Source: a bacterium
GTDB taxonomy: Bacteria; Bacillota_I; Bacilli_A; RF39; UBA660
Direction of reading: 5' to 3'
Length of the DNA stretch: 12,822 nucleotides
NCBI GenBank assembly: GCA_004560915.1
Contig: SFTR01000017.1
Location: 1-12,822 of the forward strand
The notes under the pieces were generated by a model, which saw only the letters and a list, made by a program, of their open reading frames with translations, was not told the DNA's origin and did not search any database. The translations under genes were made by a program, and so were the position numbers. Of the stretch, positions 5,623-12,822 are shown piece by piece (positions within the stretch are counted from its first letter, which is position 1; every line of letters starts with the position of its first letter).

Positions 5623-6539
5623 TGAAGAAGAAGGTTGCTATCGTTCTTCTATTAATGTTAACACTTTGTGGATGTACTAAAAGATTTAATACTGAAGTTG
5701 ATATTGATGGTAAGAAGGTAGAAAAGAGTTATGTTTCAAACATAATATGTAAGCCAGAAAGTGCTGAATTAAAAGAATTATATGAAAACAATAAGGATAA
5801 TTTGATCGTTGAATATGATAATTTACCTGCTTGTAAAGATTTAAAAATTAATTCTGGTGGTTATGAGGGATTATGGACATCAATATTTGTTAAACCATTG
5901 GCTTGGGTAATTGTTAAGGTTGGATTACTTGTTAAAAACTATGGTGTAGCAATTATGATTGTTGGACTTATACTTAGAGCTATAATGTTCCCTTTATCTA
6001 AAAAATCTGTTAATATGAGTGAAAATATGCAAAAAGCTCAAAAAGATTTAAATAAGTTAGAGAAAAAGTATAAAGGTAGAGAAGCAGATAGAGATGCTAT
6101 GATGGCTAAGAGTCAAGAAATGTTGCTTATTTATAAGAAATATGATATTAGTCCATTGTCAGGATGCTTATTCTCATTCTTACAATTACCAATATTCTTT
6201 GCATTTTTAGAAGCTGTATATAGAGTACCAGCATTCTTTGAAAAGAATTTCTTAGTATTTAATTTAGGTACTACGCCACTTGAAGGATTTAAAGCTGGTA
6301 ATTACTGGTATATAATTCTTATATTATTAATTATTGGAGCAACATATTTCTCATTTAAGAATATGAATGTAAGTGGAGATGCTGAACAGGCTAAACAGAT
6401 GAAAATGATGAGTACATTTATGATAGTATTTATATCAATAGTTTCATTTAGTTTACCAACATCTATAGCTTTATATTGGATAGTTTCAAATGGATTTACT
6501 GTTGTTCAAAACTTGATATTAAAGAAAGGTAAGTTGTAG
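5622..6539 (+). CDS. yidC: Membrane protein insertase YidC/OxaA, lipoprotein form
   Basis: YidC inserts and folds membrane proteins, alone or with SecYEG. The 305 residues begin with a lipoprotein signal peptide: lysines at 2-4, a hydrophobic core and a cleavage site LCG/C with Cys18 as the lipidated residue, as in Gram-positive YidC1/SpoIIIJ. The 60KD_IMP core spans about 84-302, with hydrophobic segments near 92-123, 178-197, 226-244 and 265-295. The arginine in the first of these, LILRAIMFPL (Arg119), matches the conserved positive residue in the hydrophilic groove. A charged helical cytoplasmic loop lies at 127-175. It overlaps rnpA by one base and is followed by jag after four bases, the standard operon. 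Confidence 0.96.
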   Translation: MKKKVAIVLLLMLTLCGCTKRFNTEVDIDGKKVEKSYVSNIICKPESAELKELYENNKDNLIVEYDNLPACKDLKINSGGYEGLWTSIFVKPLAWVIVKVGLLVKNYGVAIMIVGLILRAIMFPLSKKSVNMSENMQKAQKDLNKLEKKYKGREADRDAMMAKSQEMLLIYKKYDISPLSGCLFSFLQLPIFFAFLEAVYRVPAFFEKNFLVFNLGTTPLEGFKAGNYWYIILILLIIGATYFSFKNMNVSGDAEQAKQMKMMSTFMIVFISIVSFSLPTSIALYWIVSNGFTVVQNLILKKGKL

Positions 6540-6543
6540 TAAT

Positions 6544-7167
6544 ATGGAGAAGTATAAATTTCAAGCTAAAAGTGAAGAAGGACTTTTAAATAAAGCATTA
6601 AATGAACTAGGAGTTAAAGAAGAAGATGTAATTACTAGATCATATGAAGAAAAAGGTGGATTATTTAGTGGTAAAAAATATACACTAGAAGTAATTAAAA
6701 TTAGTGACGTTGCTGAAGTAGGAAAAGAAATAATTAAAGAATTGTTATCTTCTATGGGAGTAAGTGCTAATGTTGAAACTAAAATTAGAGATGGACAAAT
6801 CTATTATGGATTACATTCTCAAAATAATTCATTATTAATTGGAAAGAATGGTCATATACTTGATTCAATTCAAACATATGTAAGACAAGCAGTATTAAAT
6901 GCAATTGATTTATATGTAAATATTACAATTGATGTTGAAGGATATAAGGAAAAACAAAATTACTTCTTAGAAAAGAAGGTTAAGAAAATAGCTAGAGATG
7001 TAACTTTGTCAAAAGTAGATGTTAAGTTAGATCCAATGAACTCTTATGAAAGAAAAGTTGTTCATTCAGCTCTTCAAGGTTTTAAATATATTAAAACTGA
7101 AAGTGAAGGAGAAGAACCAAATAGATGTGTAGTTATTAAATACACAGATAATAAAGAAGATGAATAG
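6544..7167 (+). CDS. jag: RNA-binding protein Jag/KhpB (Jag_N, KH, R3H domains)
   Basis: The 207-residue protein shows the three family domains: Jag_N at about 4-52 (containing EEKGGLFSGKKYTLEV), a type II KH domain at about 75-135 with the RNA-contact loop GKNG at 100-103, and an R3H domain at about 142-202 with Arg170 and His174 in SYERKVVHSAL. Homologues (KhpB/EloR in Streptococcus pneumoniae) bind RNA with KhpA and influence cell elongation; the role here is inferred. It starts 4 bases after yidC with only a distant AGAAAGG at 6523-6529, so translation probably depends on coupling to yidC. A terminator overlaps its stop codon. Confidence 0.95.
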   Translation: MEKYKFQAKSEEGLLNKALNELGVKEEDVITRSYEEKGGLFSGKKYTLEVIKISDVAEVGKEIIKELLSSMGVSANVETKIRDGQIYYGLHSQNNSLLIGKNGHILDSIQTYVRQAVLNAIDLYVNITIDVEGYKEKQNYFLEKKVKKIARDVTLSKVDVKLDPMNSYERKVVHSALQGFKYIKTESEGEEPNRCVVIKYTDNKEDE

Positions 7168-7188
7168 TATGCGAAATGCATACTTTTT
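7166..7188 (+). terminator. Intrinsic terminator of the rpmH-rnpA-yidC-jag unit
   Basis: AGTATGC (7166-7172) pairs with GCATACT (7178-7184) around a GAAAT loop, followed by a T run to 7188. The stem begins inside the jag stop codon. Confidence 0.85.
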
Positions 7189-7190
7189 GT

Positions 7191-7219
7191 TTTACATATT
7201 AATTATATTGTGTTATAAT
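7191..7219 (+). promoter_or_regulatory. mnmE operon promoter (extended -10)
   Basis: TTTACA (7191-7196), 17 bases, then TATAAT (7214-7219) preceded by TG one base upstream, forming an extended -10. Predicted start is near 7226. It lies immediately downstream of the jag terminator, so mnmE-mnmG-rsmG forms a separate transcription unit. Confidence 0.88.
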
Positions 7220-7247
7220 CTAGCGTGAAGAAAAAGGAGACTAATAT

Positions 7248-8600
7248 ATGGAAGATACTATAGCAGCAGTTGCTACAACTATTGGGGAAAGTTCTATTAA
7301 TGTTATTAGAATTAGTGGAAAGGATTCTATTAATGTAGCAAATAAAATATTTTCAAAGGATATAAGTAATGTATCAAGTCATACAGTACATTATGGTTTT
7401 ATGATGGAAAATGATGAAAAAATTGATGAAGTATTTTTATCTGTATTTAGAGCTCCTAAAAGTTTTACTACTGAGGATATAGTTGAAATTAGTGTGCATG
7501 GTGGTAGTGCATCTGTTAACAAAGTTATGGAATTAGTATTATCAAATGGTGCTAGACTTGCTGAACCAGGAGAGTTTTTAAAAAGAGCATTCTTAAATGG
7601 TAGAATAGATTTAACTCAGGCTGAAGCAGTTGGAGACCTTATAAATGCTCAAACAGAAAGTTCAAGAAAGATGGCACTTAAAGGTGTTGATAAAACTATA
7701 TTTGGTGAAATAAATGAATTAAAAGAGAAGGTTCTTGCGTTAATTGCTAATATTGAAGTAAATATAGATTATCCTGAATATGAAGATGCAATAGTTGTGA
7801 CTAAAGAAATGATAAATGATACAAATGAATTTATAAGAGAAAAAGTAGGAAAATTACTTAAAAATAGTAAAAAAGGATTACTCATAAAAAATGGTCTTAA
7901 AATTGTTATTGTTGGTAAACCTAATGTTGGTAAAAGTAGTATTTTAAATTCATTATTAAACGAAAATAAGGCAATTGTTACTGATATAAAAGGAACTACT
8001 CGTGATATAGTAGAGGGTACTTTAATGATTGATGGAGTCAAAATTGATATATTAGATACAGCTGGTATAAGAGAAACTAATGATGTAGTTGAAGCAATTG
8101 GTGTTAAAAGAAGTGTAGATGCGATAGATGAAGCTGATTTAGTACTTTTTGTTATCGATAGTGAAGATGGGTTTGATAAGGAAGACAAAGAAGTACTTGA
8201 TAAAATTAAAGATAAAGAAATACTAGTAGTTTATAATAAAAATGATAAGATAAAAGATTATAAAGTTGATGAACTAAGTAGTTATAATTCTATTAATATT
8301 TCAACATTTGATAGTAATATGATAGAAAAACTTAAAGATAAAATCTCTTGTATATTTGATTTAAAATCAATTGCTGAATCAAATTATACGTATATATCTA
8401 ATGCTAGACAAATAGCTTTATTAAATAAATCATTAAGTATAGTTGATGAGATTGAAAATGCTGTTAATAATGATTTAGAAGTAGATATGATTGAAATAGA
8501 TGTTAAGAGATTATGGGAAACTTTAGGTGAAATAACTGGTGAAGTTGGAAGTGACGACTTGTTAAATGAAATATTTAGCAAGTTCTGTCTTGGAAAGTAG
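7248..8600 (+). CDS. mnmE: tRNA modification GTPase MnmE
   Basis: With MnmG, MnmE installs the (carboxymethyl)aminomethyl group at C5 of the wobble uridine of certain tRNAs, using a tetrahydrofolate one-carbon unit, FAD and GTP. The 450 residues have the normal order: N-terminal folate-binding domain (1 to about 118), first helical part, an inserted G domain (about 217-375) and a helical C-terminal part. The G motifs are GKPNVGKS (223-230), GTTRD (249-253), DTAG (270-273) and NKND (330-333). The protein ends in CLGK, the C-x-G-K motif whose Cys is needed for activity. GGAG 8 bases upstream supports the ATG. It is the first gene of mnmE-mnmG-rsmG, 10 bases before mnmG. Confidence 0.98.
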   Translation: MEDTIAAVATTIGESSINVIRISGKDSINVANKIFSKDISNVSSHTVHYGFMMENDEKIDEVFLSVFRAPKSFTTEDIVEISVHGGSASVNKVMELVLSNGARLAEPGEFLKRAFLNGRIDLTQAEAVGDLINAQTESSRKMALKGVDKTIFGEINELKEKVLALIANIEVNIDYPEYEDAIVVTKEMINDTNEFIREKVGKLLKNSKKGLLIKNGLKIVIVGKPNVGKSSILNSLLNENKAIVTDIKGTTRDIVEGTLMIDGVKIDILDTAGIRETNDVVEAIGVKRSVDAIDEADLVLFVIDSEDGFDKEDKEVLDKIKDKEILVVYNKNDKIKDYKVDELSSYNSINISTFDSNMIEKLKDKISCIFDLKSIAESNYTYISNARQIALLNKSLSIVDEIENAVNNDLEVDMIEIDVKRLWETLGEITGEVGSDDLLNEIFSKFCLGK

Positions 8601-8610
8601 ATGATAAATA

Positions 8611-10473
8611 ATGAAATATGATGTTATAGTTGTTGGTGGTGGTCATGCTGGATGTGAAGCTTCTTTAGCGTGTGCTAGAATGGGTGAAAAGACTTTGCTT
8701 ATTACAATTAATATAAATAATATAGCTGACATGCCTTGTAATCCATCAATAGGTGGATCTGCCAAAGGTATTGTTGTACGTGAAATAGATGCATTAGGTG
8801 GAGAAATGGGTTATTGTGCTGATAAAACTCATCTTCAAATTAAGATGCTTAATGTAAAAAAGGGACCTGGTGTTAGATCACTAAGATGTCAAGGATGTAA
8901 GGTAAACTATCCTAAAGAAATGTTAAAGACTTTAAGAGAAACTAAAAATTTAGATATTAAAGAAGAAATAGTTAAAGAACTAATTGTTGAAGATAAAAAA
9001 GTATGTGGAATTATTACTGAAGATGGAGAAAGAATTGAAAGTAAAGCAGTTATTCTTACGACTGGAACATATTTAAATTCTGATATTATGTGTGGTCATG
9101 AAAAACATAAAGGTGGGCCTCATGGTGAAAAGAATTCTATGTATTTAAGTGATTCTCTTCAAAAGAATGGTATAAATATTATTAGATTAAAGACTGGTAC
9201 TCCTCCTAGAATATTAAAAAGCAGTATTAATTTTGATGAAATACAAATTGAAGAAGGAGACAAAGAACCACTTACATTTAGTAATTTTTATGATGCAACA
9301 TACGATGTTAATAAGCAAACACCTTGTTATTTAACTTACACTAATAAAGAAACACATAAAATAATTATGGATAACTTAGATAAATGTGCTTTATATAGTG
9401 GAATGATTAAAGGAATAGGTCCTCGTTATTGTCCATCTATTGAGGATAAAGTAGTTAAATTTAATGATAAAGATAGACATCAAATATTCTTAGAACCTGA
9501 ACGTAGTGATGATATAGAGTATTATGTTGGTGGTTTTTCTACTACTATGCCTCATGAAATTCAAGAAAAATTATTAAAAACTATGAATGGTCTTCATAAT
9601 GTTGTAATAACTAAGTATGGTTATGCAATTGAATATGATGCAATAGATCCATTACAATTAAAGATGTCATTAGAGAATAAAGTACTAGAAAACTTATTTA
9701 CTGCTGGTCAAATAAATGGTACTAGTGGTTATGAAGAAGCTGCTGCTCAAGGGCTTATGGCAGGTATAAATGCATCTTTGAAGTTACAAGGAAAAGAGCC
9801 ATTTATATTAAAAAGAAATGAAGCATATATAGGTGTACTTATTGATGACTTGATTAATAAGGGTATAACAGAACCATATAGATTATTAACTTCTCGTGCT
9901 GAATTTAGATTACTTTTAAGACATGATAATGCGGCATTAAGACTAACTCCTTATGGTAGAAAACTTGGTCTTATAAATGATGAAAAGTATCAAATATTTA
10001 CTAAAATGGTTAATGATATTAATGAGTTAGAAGACTACTTAAATAGTACTTATTTAACATCTACTGATGAAGTAAATAAGTTCTTAGAAAGTATTAATTC
10101 ATCTAAAATATATGGGAGAACATCTTTAAAAGATTTAGTAAAGAGACCTGAAATAGATATATGTGTTTTACTCGGATTTATGAATAAATCATATGATAAG
10201 AAGATAGCTGATATGGTTCAAATTGAAATTAAATATAAAGGTTATATAGATAAGACTAAAGCTGAAGTAGAAAAGATGTTAAAGCTTGAAAATAAACAAA
10301 TACCTGAAGATATAGATTATGAAAAAGTACCTAATATAGCTACTGAAGCAAGACAAAAATTTAGTAAGATTAGACCTTTAACTATTGGACAAGCGTCTAG
10401 AATAAGTGGTGTTAATCCATCTGATATTACTATGTTATTAGTTTATTTAAAAAAGGAATACAATAATGACTAA
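8611..10473 (+). CDS. mnmG: tRNA uridine-5-carboxymethylaminomethyl modification enzyme MnmG
   Basis: This is the FAD/NADH-dependent partner of MnmE in wobble uridine modification of tRNA. The 620 residues match the family length. The FAD-binding Rossmann motif GGGHAG is at 9-14. Conserved cysteines appear at Cys43 (MPCNPSIGG) and Cys274 (GIGPRYCPSIEDKVVKF); a second FAD-contacting segment is LFTAGQINGTSGYEEAAAQG (362-381). The C-terminal helical domain, which binds MnmE and tRNA, includes EPYRLLTSRAEFRLLLRHDN (421-440) and IRPLTIGQASRISGVNPSD (587-605). The ribosome binding site is weak (GGAAAG, about 14 bases away), so coupling to mnmE is likely. It overlaps rsmG by 8 bases. Confidence 0.98.
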   Translation: MKYDVIVVGGGHAGCEASLACARMGEKTLLITININNIADMPCNPSIGGSAKGIVVREIDALGGEMGYCADKTHLQIKMLNVKKGPGVRSLRCQGCKVNYPKEMLKTLRETKNLDIKEEIVKELIVEDKKVCGIITEDGERIESKAVILTTGTYLNSDIMCGHEKHKGGPHGEKNSMYLSDSLQKNGINIIRLKTGTPPRILKSSINFDEIQIEEGDKEPLTFSNFYDATYDVNKQTPCYLTYTNKETHKIIMDNLDKCALYSGMIKGIGPRYCPSIEDKVVKFNDKDRHQIFLEPERSDDIEYYVGGFSTTMPHEIQEKLLKTMNGLHNVVITKYGYAIEYDAIDPLQLKMSLENKVLENLFTAGQINGTSGYEEAAAQGLMAGINASLKLQGKEPFILKRNEAYIGVLIDDLINKGITEPYRLLTSRAEFRLLLRHDNAALRLTPYGRKLGLINDEKYQIFTKMVNDINELEDYLNSTYLTSTDEVNKFLESINSSKIYGRTSLKDLVKRPEIDICVLLGFMNKSYDKKIADMVQIEIKYKGYIDKTKAEVEKMLKLENKQIPEDIDYEKVPNIATEARQKFSKIRPLTIGQASRISGVNPSDITMLLVYLKKEYNND

Positions 10474-11176
10474 AGAAGAATTTATATTATATTGTGATAA
10501 ATTAAATATTAAGATAAGTGAAGAATTATATAATAAGTTTTTTACTTATTTTGAAATGCTAGTAGAATGGAATAATAAATTTAATATGACTACTATTCTT
10601 GAAGAAAAAGATGTATTCTTATTGCATTTTTACGATTCATTATGTTTATCAAAAGTAGTAGAATTAAACGAAGAAAAAAGTTTATGTGATTTTGGTACAG
10701 GTGCTGGCTTTCCTGGACTACCATTAGCTATAGTATTTCCTAAAGTAAGTGTTACATTAGTTGAATCTAATCAGAAGAAATGTATGTTCTTAAATGCAGT
10801 AAAAGAGGCTTTAAAATTAGAAAATGTAATAGTTATAAATGATAGAATTGAAAATTATAGTTCTAAAGAACGTGAAAAGTTTGATATAGTTACTTGTAGA
10901 GCAGTTACATCAATACCTATGATACTTGAAATGGCCACATCTTTGGTAAAAGTTAATGGTGTTTTAGTTCCATTAAAGTCTTATTGTGAAGAAGAATTAG
11001 TGAAATATAGTTATTTAGAAAATGATCTTGGAATAAAACTTATTAAAAAAGAGGTATATAGTTTACCTATAAATGATGCATATAGAGTAATACCAGTATT
11101 TAAAAAAGAAAAAATGACTAATAAAAAGTATCCTAGAAGTTATAATTCTTTATTAAAAATGTATAAAAATAAGTAG
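10466..11176 (+). CDS. rsmG: 16S rRNA (guanine-N7)-methyltransferase RsmG
   Basis: RsmG methylates N7 of G527 (E. coli numbering) in 16S rRNA using S-adenosylmethionine; its loss gives low-level streptomycin resistance in other bacteria. The 236 residues contain the SAM-binding loop DFGTGAGFPGLPLA (75-88), the acidic strand end VTLVESNQKKCMFL (96-109), and the family segments WNNKFNMTTI (35-44) and KFDIVTCRAV (138-147). The gene overlaps the end of mnmG by 8 bases, with AAGGA placed within mnmG upstream of the ATG, indicating a tight operon. No clear terminator follows. Confidence 0.97.
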   Translation: MTKEEFILYCDKLNIKISEELYNKFFTYFEMLVEWNNKFNMTTILEEKDVFLLHFYDSLCLSKVVELNEEKSLCDFGTGAGFPGLPLAIVFPKVSVTLVESNQKKCMFLNAVKEALKLENVIVINDRIENYSSKEREKFDIVTCRAVTSIPMILEMATSLVKVNGVLVPLKSYCEEELVKYSYLENDLGIKLIKKEVYSLPINDAYRVIPVFKKEKMTNKKYPRSYNSLLKMYKNK

Positions 11177-11195
11177 TAAATATCTTGTTATTAAC

Positions 11196-11224
11196 TTGAT
11201 AAAATCTTTAAAATGCTTTAAAAT
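11196..11224 (+). promoter_or_regulatory. Promoter of the parB/noc-like gene
   Basis: TTGATA (11196-11201) and TAAAAT (11219-11224) are spaced by 17 bases, with a predicted start near 11231 and AAAAGGA at 11241-11247 as ribosome binding site. An imperfect dyad, ATC-TT-GTTA-T-TAAC-TT-GAT (11182-11200), overlaps the -35 and could be an operator. A small direct repeat CTTTAAAATG lies at the -10. Confidence 0.65.
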
Positions 11225-11255
11225 GAATATATAGTAGGAAAAAAGGATAGAGATT

Positions 11256-12494
11256 ATGGACGAGAATAAAGATAAAATTTATTATATACCTGTTGAAGAT
11301 ATTATACCTAATAGATTTCAACCAAGACTTGCTTTTGATGAAAAAGAATTAAATGAACTTGCTAATTCTATTATTAAGTATGGTGTTATTCAACCTATAG
11401 TACTTAGAAGTATTGGTGAAAAATATGAAATAATTGCAGGTGAAAGAAGATATAAAGCTTCTTGTATTGCTGGTCTTAAAAAAATTCCTGCTATTATAAA
11501 CAATACTGATGATAATACTAGTGCTGAGATAGCTTTACTTGAGAATCTTCAAAGAAAGAATTTATCTGTTATTGAGGAAGCTCAATCATATAAGAAATTA
11601 ATGGATAGAGGATTTACTCAAGAAGATATAGCTATTAAACTTGGAATAAGTCAATCAGCAGTTGCTAATAAAATGAGACTTTTAAATTTACCAAAAGAAG
11701 TACAAGATGCTCTTTTGTATAATAGAATATCTGAAAGACACGCTAGAAGTTTATTATCACTTAATAATGAAGATTTACAAAAGAGTTTATTACATAGAAT
11801 TACTAGTGAAAAATTAACTGTTAGACAAACAGAAGAAGCAGTTAGTGAATTATTAAATAGAGATAAAATAGAAAAAGAAGAATTACCATCTGATATTCAA
11901 AAGTTCTTGAAACCTGAGCCAGTTGTTGAAAGTAAAGAACAAGTTATTGGTAATAATCCAGTAGAAGAATATTTAGATATTAAGGTTCCTGAAGTAGTTT
12001 CTATAGAACCTGAAACGTCTACATTAACTGAATATACTGATGACACTGAAATAATAAATCCATTTCAAAGTGTTAATCCAGTTCAAAATAATATGAATAA
12101 CAATGTTACAACAAATAATGAAATATCAAGTAATATGGAAACTCCATTTATAAGTGAAAATACTAATAATTCTTATAATACAAATAATGAAGTTGAAAGT
12201 GAACCAGTAAATTTTGTTAAGAATGATGGATCAGTAAATAATACAACTACTAATAATACATATTTTAACCCATATAAATTTCATGAAGAACAAGAAGAAG
12301 TAAAAGAAGAAAAACCTGATGAAGACTCATTACTTAATGAATATGGAGAAGTAAATTTACCAAAAGTAATTAATAAAGTTAGAGATTTTGTTAGTGGATT
12401 ATCTGAAGTAAGTAGTTTAATTGAGACAAGTGAAGTGGATTTAACTGATAAGTATCAAATAGTTATTGAAATTAACAAGAACACACCTATGTAG
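11256..12494 (+). CDS. ParB/Noc-family DNA-binding protein with long Asn-rich linker
   Basis: The N-terminal 200 residues are a canonical ParB/Noc core: IPVEDIIPNRFQPR (11-24), GVIQPIVLR (43-51), the CTP-binding GERRYKAS (62-69), LLENLQRKNLSVIEEA (94-109) and a helix-turn-helix with GISQSAVANKMRLLNLP (130-146) and RISERHARSLL (157-167). Its position after rsmG and the wording of several motifs favour Noc (nucleoid occlusion) over Spo0J, but the amphipathic N-terminal membrane helix of Bacillus Noc is absent. At 412 residues it is far longer than usual (about 280-290) because residues about 210-365 form a low-complexity linker rich in Asn, Thr, Glu and Val. A short C-terminal domain follows (about 366-408, ending LTDKYQIVIEINK), probably for dimerisation. 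No parA follows. ParB-type CTPase clamp activity is inferred from the family. Confidence 0.92.
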   Translation: MDENKDKIYYIPVEDIIPNRFQPRLAFDEKELNELANSIIKYGVIQPIVLRSIGEKYEIIAGERRYKASCIAGLKKIPAIINNTDDNTSAEIALLENLQRKNLSVIEEAQSYKKLMDRGFTQEDIAIKLGISQSAVANKMRLLNLPKEVQDALLYNRISERHARSLLSLNNEDLQKSLLHRITSEKLTVRQTEEAVSELLNRDKIEKEELPSDIQKFLKPEPVVESKEQVIGNNPVEEYLDIKVPEVVSIEPETSTLTEYTDDTEIINPFQSVNPVQNNMNNNVTTNNEISSNMETPFISENTNNSYNTNNEVESEPVNFVKNDGSVNNTTTNNTYFNPYKFHEEQEEVKEEKPDEDSLLNEYGEVNLPKVINKVRDFVSGLSEVSSLIETSEVDLTDKYQIVIEINKNTPM

Positions 12495-12503
12495 TGTGTT
12501 TTT
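12480..12503 (+). terminator. Intrinsic terminator after the parB/noc-like gene
   Basis: AACACAC (12480-12486) pairs with GTGTGTT (12494-12500) around a 7-base loop that contains the start of the stop codon, followed by T's to 12503. It separates the parB-like gene from the next unit. Confidence 0.82.
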
Positions 12504-12529
12504 ACTTTACATTTTAAAATAAAAAATTA

Positions 12530-12557
12530 TTTACTAAGAAAATATAAATGTTATAAT
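12530..12557 (+). promoter_or_regulatory. Promoter of the SPFH-domain gene (extended -10)
   Basis: TATAAT at 12552-12557 is preceded by TG one base upstream (12549-12550). A weaker TTTACT (12530-12535) lies 16 bases upstream. The TGTTATAAT core is identical to that of the mnmE promoter. Predicted start is near 12564. Confidence 0.75.
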
Positions 12558-12589
12558 TAATTTAGAATTATAGAAAAGAGGTAATCGTT

Positions 12590-12822
12590 ATGGGATTAAT
12601 TAAGGCTTTATCAGGGGCTACTACTACTGCTCTTGGAGATCAATTTAAAGAGTTTGTCACTTGTCCAACTATTTCAAAAAATGTATTAATTCAAAGAGGA
12701 ATAATTAATCATGGTGATGGAAATAAGAATCCTTCTGAAGGAATAATTTCAAATGGAAGTACTATCGTTGTACCTCAAGGTATGGCAATGATGATTATTG
12801 AAAATGGTGAAATAAAGGAATT
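12590..12822 (+). CDS. YdjI-like SPFH-domain protein (3' end outside window)
   Basis: The frame starts at ATG 12590 behind AAAAGAGG (12574-12581) and runs off the right edge after 77 codons. Its start, MGLIKALSGATTTALGDQFK, followed by EFVTCPTISKNVLIQRG, then IISNGSTIVVPQGMAMMIIENGEIKE, resembles the opening of the SPFH family typified by B. subtilis YdjI (often annotated as a virion core protein). In these a short amphipathic N-terminus precedes the SPFH fold, and the proteins assemble at membranes. Some family members have a C-terminal zinc-ribbon, which cannot be checked here. It has its own promoter. Confidence 0.75.
   Translation, partial: MGLIKALSGATTTALGDQFKEFVTCPTISKNVLIQRGIINHGDGNKNPSEGIISNGSTIVVPQGMAMMIIENGEIKE

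Noticed and set aside
7769..8581. Minus-strand frames of 139 and 65 codons, Ser/Ile-rich
   Set aside because: They are antisense to the mnmE G domain and C-terminus, which are certain coding sequence.
1..12822. Mycoplasma-type genetic code (TGA as Trp)
   Set aside because: All genes are full length under the standard code, and tryptophans in conserved motifs are TGG.
1..12822. CRISPR arrays, tRNA or rRNA genes, insertion sequences
   Set aside because: No spaced direct repeats of CRISPR type, no cloverleaf or rRNA-like GC-richer segments and no transposase frames were seen.

Overview
The window is the chromosomal replication-origin region of a very AT-rich low-GC Gram-positive bacterium (Bacillota, class Bacilli in the broad sense). 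This placement rests on the gene order rnpA-yidC-jag-mnmE-mnmG-rsmG-parB/noc beside rpmH and dnaA/dnaN, the AGGAGG-type ribosome binding sites, sigma-A-like promoters, and a ComK homologue at the left edge. Tryptophan codons that I checked are TGG, and every visible stop is TAA or TAG. The genetic code is therefore probably standard and not the Mycoplasma code. I cannot name a species; an uncultured gut or host-associated lineage is a guess.

Layout. Positions 1-466 hold most of a comK-like competence regulator on the minus strand (its 3' end is cut off), preceded by three tandem 10-bp repeats that match the Spo0A box. dnaN (595-1713) and dnaA (1859-3265) follow on the minus strand. Positions 3266-3590 and the dnaA-dnaN gap contain DnaA boxes, a 33-bp tandem repeat and a recurring 13-mer; together they look like a bipartite oriC. 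Everything to the right of oriC is on the plus strand, so transcription runs away from the origin on both arms. An unrecognised 487-residue gene (3591-5054) separates oriC from rpmH, which normally sits next to dnaA.

The right arm has three transcription units. The first is rpmH-rnpA-yidC-jag, from a consensus promoter at 5059-5087 to a terminator at 7166, for ribosomal protein L34, the RNase P protein, membrane protein insertion and an RNA-binding protein. The second is mnmE-mnmG-rsmG, from an extended -10 promoter at 7191-7219, for tRNA wobble uridine modification and 16S rRNA methylation. The third is parB/noc-like (11256-12494), with its own promoter and terminator and no parA next to it. 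A YdjI-like SPFH-domain gene begins at 12590 and leaves the window.

The core genes are conventional. The parts most worth a second look are the orphan gene at the origin, the repeat architecture of oriC, the comK gene with its Spo0A-box array about 2.8 kb from oriC, and the Asn-rich ParB/Noc-like protein.
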